Shown: positions 56,882 to 64,000 of the stretch, piece after piece
How the letters are laid out: each line of letters starts with the position of its first letter
Numbering within the stretch: position 1 is the first letter of the stretch
NCBI GenBank assembly: GCA_023213395.1
Contig: CM041465.1
Coordinates: forward strand, 232,755,741-232,819,740
Source of the DNA: Cycas panzhihuaensis
Lineage: Eukaryota > Cycadophyta
DNA: 64,000 nt
Direction of reading: 5' to 3'
Notes under the pieces: generated by a model
What the model saw: the letters and a program-made list of their open reading frames with translations, nothing else
The model's database searches: none
Told to the model about the DNA's origin: nothing
Translations under genes and position numbers: made by a program

Positions 56882-56912
<31 letters not shown>
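56851..56912. repeat. Poly-C and poly-A tracts
   Basis: CCCCCTCGCTCCCCTC, an 11-base or longer C run, then more than 25 A. On the minus strand the C run is a G-rich purine tract of G3, about 100 bases before the LTR. Confidence 0.85.
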
Positions 56913-56920
<8 letters not shown>

Positions 56921-56935
56921 GAAACTATGATTTCT

Positions 56936-58609
56936 CTAAGCTCTATCTTGGTTGTCTTGCAAGAGCTTCTGAGACTTCTTTCTGGCCTCTTTTAATTTGG
57001 TTATTGACCTTTTTAAATGTAATGGATCTAATTGTGTTATTGAAGATGGTGGGATCCAACCTTTCGATTGGACGAAGCCATACAAAATCAAGACATCCTG
57101 TTGTGCTTCAAGTTGCTTCATGTTAGGTAGTTCTCCTGTTTGTAGTTGTGTAGTCTCTATGTAGAGTTCTTTATTAATGATTTGTGTTGTCTTCAATTCA
57201 ATTATTAGTGACTGAATTTTGCTCCAAGGTTGACTATACTTGTTTGATTCTTCATCTTGTTTAAAAATCGAGGCACCTAATTTAAAAATGACTTTTTTTG
57301 AGTCATTTGGGATTTGCAATCCAAATTGCTTCTTGAATCTGTCCATTTGGGGCCCGATGTCCAAAACATCATCTACCCAGTCTAGAATGAACTTTGTTAA
57401 AAACTTCAAATTTTTTTTCTACCAAAATGGTTTTATTCTGGGTTGCTCTAAGTTCATCTTCTAATTAGGCTATTCGCTTTAAATCTGGCGGTGGCTTTCG
57501 AGATTTATTGTCTAGTTTTGTTATCAGTTGTTGTGTGACTCGACTCAAAAAGGAAGTCTTCTATTAAGAAACATGTTGAGGGTCACACAACGTTGGATTG
57601 AGACTACCTTCTAAAATCTGCTCATCTTGGGAAAATTCGATTTCGTTCTCTGCTTTGCCTTTGCTATGGACCATTGTACTATCTCTATTTCTATCCTGGT
57701 TTGCTGTTCTGAATGTGGCTGTGATTCATCCTCTTTTACTATTTTTTCTTGTAGTTTCTTGCTTGTTTTTTTGTTTCATCCGTTTTCTGTTTTCTTGTCT
57801 GCACTTGCGAGGATTCCTCTGCTTCCACTTTTGCTTCTAGGCTACTCGCTATCCTTCTTGGAGAGGAAGAACTCATTGCTCTCCACCATTTCTTCTAAGA
57901 CCAATTCTTTGCAAGTTCTTTTGCTTGCACTAGCTGCCATGATTCTTGAGGATTGACATTCTCTTTGCTAAAATATTTTGTCCATTTTGTAAGTTTGTTC
58001 TGCCCATTTTTTGGGATTGGAAGCTAAATATTGGGACATTGGGGAGGTACTAGCCCTTGGAGTAAAATGGGTTGAGAAAACATAATAGATTGCCTGATGT
58101 TTTTAACACTTTCTAAATTCTTGTAATCTTTTTTGAAACAAATTTTGCCCAATTGAATATCTCACCTCTTGTAACTCACAGCGGCAGAGTCGAGATTAAT
58201 GGGTATAAAAGAATTCTTTTGTTCTACAATTACTCTGGCAAACAGAAAATCAACTATCCAACACATCTCTTCTGAGCGAATCACTGTAATGTTAATACCG
58301 AAGGTTGAAATTTTAGCTACTTTTGCCCCTATGTGTCTAGCTACCTATTCTCATGGTATCTACTTTTCTTTTGGTATTTTGGCCCCATCATTTGGAAGAC
58401 TTCTTAAGTTTGTGATTGCTTTTGCTGAAAAATCCAAAATTGTTGGTTGAAAGGTCACCATTGTTGTTGCCATGGTTAAAAACTTTAAAAAAATTCGGAA
58501 ATACAATTGTGGAGATGAATTGTGGTAACCTTGCTTGAATTAAAATCTTCTTCCACGAGTCCTTTGGTTGAATGTTGCTATCATCAAACTCACGAAAATT
58601 GACGTTCAC
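56936..58609 (-). pseudogene. G3 ORF3
   Basis: About 550 codons from MNVNFREFDDSNIQPKDSWKK (58609). The block GINITVIRSEEMCWIVDF ... NSFIPINLDSA near 58230 corresponds to the DI..W...YIP block of G1. A basic, lysine/glutamine-rich middle (57850-57700) follows, then an open C-terminal frame 56936-57409 (WVDDVLDIGPQMDRFKKQFG ... GELPNMKQLEAQQDVLILY ... KLKEARKKSQKLLQDNQ). Stops and a frame change lie between. It is longer than the G1/H2 type and closest to E0. No membrane segment is evident. Function unknown. Confidence 0.72.
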
Positions 58610-58944
58610 CTATGGAAAGTTTGCGATGTTCGCTATTTCCCTTCTATGATTGTCTGTCAAATTTTATTGCATGCAAAGGTTTACTAGCTTCAATTAATAA
58701 AAGAATTTGTTGCCTCAAGATTTTTGTGACTATCGATGATGAGATTGATCTTTATTAACCATTGTGCGCCAACCGTTTGATAATAATTACTTGTCGTCAT
58801 CTTGTCACATACCCTTGAGTTGTATTTTGTAAGCATGATCACAATATTTCCTTTGGTTGCAATCAATACTTTCCTTACTCCACTTGGGTCGTGACCATGA
58901 TTAAAGATAACTGTTGCATTGGTTTGCATTTTGTTTTTAGTTTT
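58610..58944 (-). other. G3 pol-ORF3 spacer
   Basis: Non-coding, with CATGATCACAAT (58833), GGTTGCAATC (58855) and GGGTCGTGACC (58886), motifs that also mark the K and G3 LTRs. Confidence 0.55.
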
Positions 58945-59940
58945 TTAAGTAGTTATACAGCTTTAGTTGATTTCTATTGACCAATTTGGGTAGTATTTTT
59001 CCATCTAATTGTCAAAGTTGAACAACCTCGTTTTGCAAACTCTGCTCAACCTTATATGGTCATAACTAGCTAAGTTTCATCTTTCTAGGCTTGATGCAAA
59101 ATTTACTATCATATAGGAGTACTTGGTCTCCTTCCTATAATTGAGGTTTTTTCCAAATACCTCTTATGCCATGCTTTCCATCTGGTCTTCTCCGTTGTTA
59201 ACTCCTAAAGTGTTCAAGCTTGACATTCATCTATTTTTATTAGTTCCATAAGTCTATGGTCCCTAGATTCCTGTTCATCTATTCTCAACTACATTTTTAT
59301 TCTTAAGCTTTTTGTCTGGAACTGCAGTGGAACCATTGTTTCAAGGCCATAGACTAGCTGGAATGGTGTTTTCTTGCATGGTCTTTTTGGTGTTGTTCTA
59401 TCTACCCATAGAACCGAATGTAATTTTTTTGCCCAATTAGTTCTCCCTACATTACAAATCTTCATTAGAGCAATTTTCAAAATTTCGTTCGTGCTCTCTA
59501 CTTGCCTGTTTGCTCTTGGATAGTAGGGCAAAGACTTTCAATGTTGTATCAAAAATTTTGTGGTTAAATGCTTGATTGTTTTATTTAGAACGCTATTGCC
59601 TTCATCTGATACAATTTCAATTAGACATCCAAATTGAACAATTATCATCTCATAGATGAATAGAGGTGTATTTTGGGCATCACATGCTTTCATGGGCTTC
59701 GCTTCAGTTCATTTTATCATAAAGTCTGCAGTGACAAGAATGTACCTTGTGTTTGTGTGTCTGGCTGGAGGAGAACAACTCCCTTTATAGCATGTTGGTC
59801 TTGCCTCGATGGAGAACAACTCAATATTTGGGAAGTCATCATGCACACTTGTTGTTGCCTTGCCTTTTGTAATTCGAGATAGTTGGTCTAGAACCACATG
59901 TTTTTCTCCTTTTTTACTATTATTCTGAAATTGAATTCTT
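58945..59940 (-). pseudogene. G3 integrase
   Basis: Pieces in order on the minus strand: SRITKGKATTSVHDDFPNIE and YILVTADFMIK (59709-59897), MPYYPRANRQVESTNEIL (catalytic Glu region) and KKLHSVLWVDRTTPKRPCKK (59289-59531), then a degraded GPY-type end near 59050. The zinc region seems deleted: the frame passes directly from the RNase H end into the core. Many stops. Confidence 0.75.
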
Positions 59941-61190
59941 GGAACAACATTAACTTCCTTTTAATCCTTCCCTACAGTATGGGTTTGTTCACTAAGTATT
60001 GGAGACCCTTGTGATCTACAAAAAATATGAATGGGTTTGTTAACAGATAATGTCTGAATTTCTGTAAAGCATACACCATTCCTAAACCATCCCTTTCTGT
60101 CACCAAATAATTTTGCTTTCCTTGAGTCAACTTTTGTCTGGAAAAATATATGGGAAGGTCCACATTGCCATCTCTTGGTTGTGCTAGAACACGACCAATT
60201 GCGAACAAAAAAGCATCAACATGTACATGAAATAGTTTTTCCCAATTGGGAAGTTGTAGTATAGAGGCCAGTGCTATTTTTTTCTTTAACAAGTCAAAGG
60301 CTAACTGTTGCTGCAATGTCCGTTGCCATGTAATTTTCTTTTTAAGGAAAGATTCAAAAAGATTTGCAATCAATGCATATTTCTTAATGAATTTTCAATA
60401 ATACCATATCATGCCTAGAAACCCTTTGAGATTTTTAACATTCTTAGGAGGTGGTTCAAGATCACAGCGGCTTTAGTTGGGTTTATGAGTAGCCCCTCTT
60501 TTGTGACAATATGTCCTAGTAGGGATTTGAAAGGGACCATGAAGGTGCATTTATCTGAATTCAAACACAAATTATTTTCCTTACAAGTATCCAACATCAA
60601 TCTAAGATTGCCTAAATGATTTTTAAGGAGGGTATACAGAGTCCAATCATCCAGAAAAACTTCAATGGTTTTACCATTCACCTAACAGAAGATGTTTTGA
60701 ATAACCATCTCAAAAATGGCTAGTGCATTGGTTAGAACAAATGGTATGACTCGATATGCATAAGTGCACTATCTTGTCAGAAAAAGTTTTTTTTAAATTG
60801 GTCTTCAAGAGCTATTCTCAACTGATTATAGTCGTGAAAAGCATTTGTGGAGGAGAATACTTCGTAGCCTACCGTCTTTTCCAAGACATGCTTTGTAAAG
60901 GGGATGGGTAATGGATCTTTCTTGGTGGCCTTATTTAAGACCCTGTATTCCACACATCCTGGTAATTTTCCATTCTTTTTGGGAACTACCATAATTGGGC
61001 TCACCTATTTACTATTTTCCACCTCAAATATATATCTTGCTTCAAGCAATTTATCCAATTCAGTTTGAACCTTTTCTTTGTATTTGGGTTTCATTCTATA
61101 TGAGCGCTGCTTGCTTGGCTTTGCCCCTTCAATCAGCTTAATTTTGTGTTCCCCAACTCCGCTAGAATTCCTTTTAGGTCCTTATAGTAT
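59941..61190 (-). pseudogene. G3 RT and RNase H
   Basis: VVPKKNGKLPGCVEYRVLNK and KDPLPIPFTKHVLE (60777-61004), box VFLDDWTLYTLLKNH (FLDD at 60646-60657), LCLNSDKCTFMVPFKSLLGH, then RNase H HVHVDAFLFAIGRVLAQPRD and IFFVDHKGLQYLVNK (59972-60373). Stops and frame changes separate the pieces. Confidence 0.87.
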
Positions 61191-61660
61191 CATGCGAATA
61201 CATCTTTGTATTCTAGGGAAAAGGGTTGTTGCTTGAGTCACTATCTCCTCATCCTAATAGTCTCCAATAGTGACATATTGGGGCTCTTCCTTCATAACAA
61301 TGTTGATTTTTTGAAATTTTAATTCTTTGGCTTGAACAAATTTGCAATCTTTTTTCAATGTATATGCTGGTGTTTGATCTATTATCCTGCTACCATATTC
61401 TACTATAAAATATATAGAGGTGAAGTTATGAAGTTTTTCTTAGTTATCTTTATCTGAAATAGACCTAGTTTCAGATTGATAACATTTTTTTTAATAGATT
61501 CTATTTGAAGGCATCCTATAGAAAATTCTATAATCTTTGATTTTAAAGCTGATGAAACTGCTTCTGCTCTAAGGTCTACACTGTAATATAAGAATGCATA
61601 ACAAAATTTTTTTGTTAATATTTCCCATCCTACCCTTTGTGCTTTCTCACAATGTTGGTA
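61191..61660 (-). other. G3 pre-RT stretch, strongly decayed
   Basis: Corresponds by position to the acidic pre-RT segment of G1 (27950-28250). No clear frame of more than about 40 codons. Confidence 0.5.
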
Positions 61661-62065
61661 CTAGTTTTGATTGCTGCCCTCTAAAGTGATGGCCCATCTA
61701 TGGGTCCATTCTTGTTTGTAAACCCTACTTTCCTTCCATTGTTGAACACAATTGGCAAGATGTTTTTGGGGATCATCCCCATTATGGAACTTTGGAAGTT
61801 CCAAATCCCCCTTTTGAAACTTGTGTCGAAATTTTTGTTTCATGTCAGTCCGACCTTCAAATTGCAAGCAATATGCTTGATACCATGCAAAGGCTTGTCC
61901 TATCAAGGATAGAGGGAATAAATATGACCATAATTTTTCTTTCCATTTATTTTCTTTAAAAATTTCTATACATGATTCTAGGTGCTTTTTAACGGCATTA
62001 AATTCACCCCAATATTGTGGAAAACTTTCCAAGATTTCATTAAACAACTTGGGATTATCTTGCAT
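61661..62065 (-). pseudogene. G3 second gag-capsid-like domain inside pol
   Basis: An open frame of 134 codons: WGEFNAVKKHLESCIEIFKE, KLWSYLFPLSLIGQAFAWYQ, MKQKFRHKFQKGDLELPKF, KHLANCVQQWKESRVYK. The L-x-G-x-A-x-x-W-Y core and the following helix with F-x-x-x-F are those of Retrotrans_gag. It lies between protease (62530-62796) and RT (61004), exactly where G1 has its copy. The true gag of G3 is further right (63430 onward). Confidence 0.7.
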
Positions 62066-62529
62066 GCTTTGTACTTGTTGGACCTTATCTTGACATTTCC
62101 TCTTTGCTTCCTTTTGCTTCTCGAGACATTGGATCTAGTTATCTCCTCTTTGCTATGCTGCTTGATCTTGACCATCCTCGAAAGTGTTTGGGCACAACTC
62201 TAGATGGTAACAATTTGTTAGTTTTGTTTCTTCCCATGCATTTTGCAACCAATTTAGCATGTAGGATGAGGATGAATTGTTGGATTGTACTTGATATGTT
62301 ATCTTTGATCACAAGCTCACTGTCGATTCAATTTCTACTATTGTAGACAAGGCTTTCTCTATATCTTCAATCCTTTCAATATTGGGACCATCTGAGCATA
62401 AAGGCAAAGTGACTACCTTTTCCCTTTTTAATAGTGTGAATGTATATCTCTGCCAATCCTATGTTGCTTTGGTGGCTTACAACCATTATCTCCCGAGCAA
62501 TGTTAGATAGTCTTTTTATGGTTATGCAT
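62066..62529 (-). other. G3 linker after protease
   Basis: Equivalent in position to the linker of G1; no long frame is left. Confidence 0.5.
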
Positions 62530-62800
62530 TCATGCCACTACAAAGTCTAAGACCGTTGCCCCTTTCGTTATTATTGGTACATTCATTAAGGTCCTCATTG
62601 GCTTCACTTGTAGTGAATTAGTCAGCCTAATGAAATAGTATGGGGCAAGCACTTCCGACCTTCCCAAGGCGATCGAATAGGTCTCTGGCAGTACATTCAC
62701 CTTTGATCTTGCATCCTCAATTGTCTTGCATAGAGTTGTCCCTAGAATGACCTTTAGAACTTGCCAGTCTATAGCATCACTTTTCAATGCCCTCAAAATT
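62530..62800 (-). pseudogene. G3 protease
   Basis: DARSKVNVLPETYSIALG: the active site expected as D-G/A-G-S reads D-A-R-S. Then RLTNSLQVKPMRTLMNVPII and GATVLDFVVA, the retropepsin body. It aligns with VNVLP...RPVGRLADIKMDVVGI of G1. Confidence 0.75.
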
Positions 62801-64000
62801 GATTTTTCGATTTGTTCTAAAATTATTGACTAAAGGTAATCCACCTCCCACCACTTGAATGCTATAGTGATTGGGATTGTGACCCCCCAGTTTTGTCAAG
62901 AGATCTTGAACTGACTACAATCTTTGCCAGGGACTCATCTCTTGCTTCTGTTGTGGGGGCTCTAGAGGAGTTGTTTTTCTTTTATGTACTTGTCCTTTAA
63001 AACATTGTTCTTGCTAACTTTCCTCAATCTACACTTCATTCATGACTTCTCGTAAAATTTTTACAGCTTCTTGTAGTCTTTTTTTTGTACTCCAGGTTTC
63101 GAAAAACTTCCAACTGCTCATGTTGTCAGCACCTTGTTACTCTGAGTTTGTAAATAAGATGGTATTTCTTTATTTGGAGCCTTTATAACCAACTTGGTTG
63201 TTTGAACTAAAGTGTTTGGATTCTTGGGGCAATTAGCCTACTCATGATCAGTTGGTCCACATTCTTCCCAGATGAAATCTCCTCCTTTTTTCTTCAGAGG
63301 ACACTTTGATCTGTAATGCCCTCATTTTTGGCACAAGTAGCATCTTATCAATTTTATTTTTCTTTTATATTAATTCATTGCTCCTTTGTCCATTTTTTTG
63401 ATAGTATGTGTTATGGACTTCAGGCTCTTGCCTCCTAGGTGCCTGTCCAAAATAATATTCCTAATTATTGTGACAATTCCTTCCAACAATTTTCACACCA
63501 TTTTGTAGTTCCTTGGTGTTCATTCCTCGAATGTCCTTGTTTATTGCAATGTGGGGGATACCATACATTTTCTCTGGACCTCTCTATGTGTAAATGTGTT
63601 AATTTTGTCCACGAGTGCTTAATCTCAAGATTTTGTTGCATCCCAGTTGGTACTGACACTGGCAGTTGTTGTTTGAGAGGCTTCACTTCTTGTCGTAGGG
63701 CTTCCAATTCCATATTTGATCCCATTTGTGGAGTATGTTGCATCGATAACACTTCTCGAGTATTTCCTCCTTGTTGATAATTTGCTATAGATTGCTATAA
63801 GTTTGCATGCATCTATTGTAATTGGTGGAGGCTATAGCCCATCTGCATAGTTGGTTGTAGATATGCTCTCTTCATTTGATTCTTGAATTTCAATGCTAAT
63901 TCTTGCTCTTGTTCATAACTGTTCATGGGATGTAGATTTACCTTTTTTTGTTAAATGAGGAAGCAATTCTTGGACAAAATACTTCAAAGCCAACATAGGA
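62801..64000 (-). pseudogene. G3 gag, C-terminal part with zinc knuckles (cut by window end)
   Basis: From the right edge: HPMNSYEQEQELALKFKNQM, ELEALRQEVKPLKQQLP (same helix as in G1, H1, H2), then knuckle remnants YPPHCNKQGHSRNEH (63540), WCENCWKEL (63490), CYLCQK-stop-GHYRSKC (63310) and CGPTDHE (63265). Four knuckle positions can be counted, all damaged except perhaps the third. A basic, glutamine-rich link to the protease follows. The capsid and 5' LTR lie beyond the window. Confidence 0.72.

Noticed and set aside
22492-64000. Endogenous plant pararetrovirus
   Set aside because: LTRs, integrase and tRNA-Glu or tRNA-iMet primer sites are present; no movement protein or coat motif is seen.

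Overview
This is nuclear DNA of a seed plant with a large, transposon-loaded genome, probably a gymnosperm. The evidence is spliced exons of a plant gene, copia (Ty1) and Ty3/gypsy elements primed by tRNA-iMet and tRNA-Glu, decay mainly through C-to-T/G-to-A stop codons, and insertions stacked several deep. No species can be named from the sequence alone. There is no sign of bacterial, organellar or viral DNA.

Layout. 1-3123: 3' end of an old Ty3-type element (E0, +): a GGTTGCAAC minisatellite, a decayed third ORF, purine tract, hairpin and 3' LTR. 4217-8035: decayed copia remains (C gag; L, with one LTR and an INT-RT relic). 9851-11089: five consecutive, phase-perfect exons of a host gene, probably an ARM-repeat protein. 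From 11920 on, everything is a nest of LTR elements: K (+, 5' LTR 11920-12416) lies 3' of exon 5 and does not end in the window. K was hit by J (13014-22123, +), G1 (22492-32997, -) and G3 (33119 to beyond 64000, -). J's 3' LTR was hit by H1 (16556-21822, +). G3's 3' LTR was hit by H2 (33170-56138, -). H2 was hit by two copia elements, A (34791-42099, +) in its third ORF and B (43768-51436, -) in its integrase. Five-base target duplications support six of the insertions; four are exact.

The most interesting content is the Ty3 group (E0, K, G1, H1, H2, G3). Put together, its members show gag with up to four zinc knuckles, protease, a second gag-capsid-like domain between protease and RT (G1, G3), RT with an FLDD box, RNase H, integrase with a GPY-type end, a tandem-repeat spacer, and a third ORF of unknown function before the 3' LTR. 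The 5' leader has a conserved stem-loop just before the gag start. The purine tract lies 60-72 bases from the 3' LTR, separated by a palindrome. The primer site matches tRNA-Glu, and in G1 and H2 the predicted RNA 5' end is complementary to the tRNA-Glu anticodon arm. H1 and H2 have lost different parts and would depend on relatives such as G1.

All element genes seen here are broken. The only coding sequence that looks intact is the host exon set, so the host gene may continue beyond the window across an intron of more than 50 kb.
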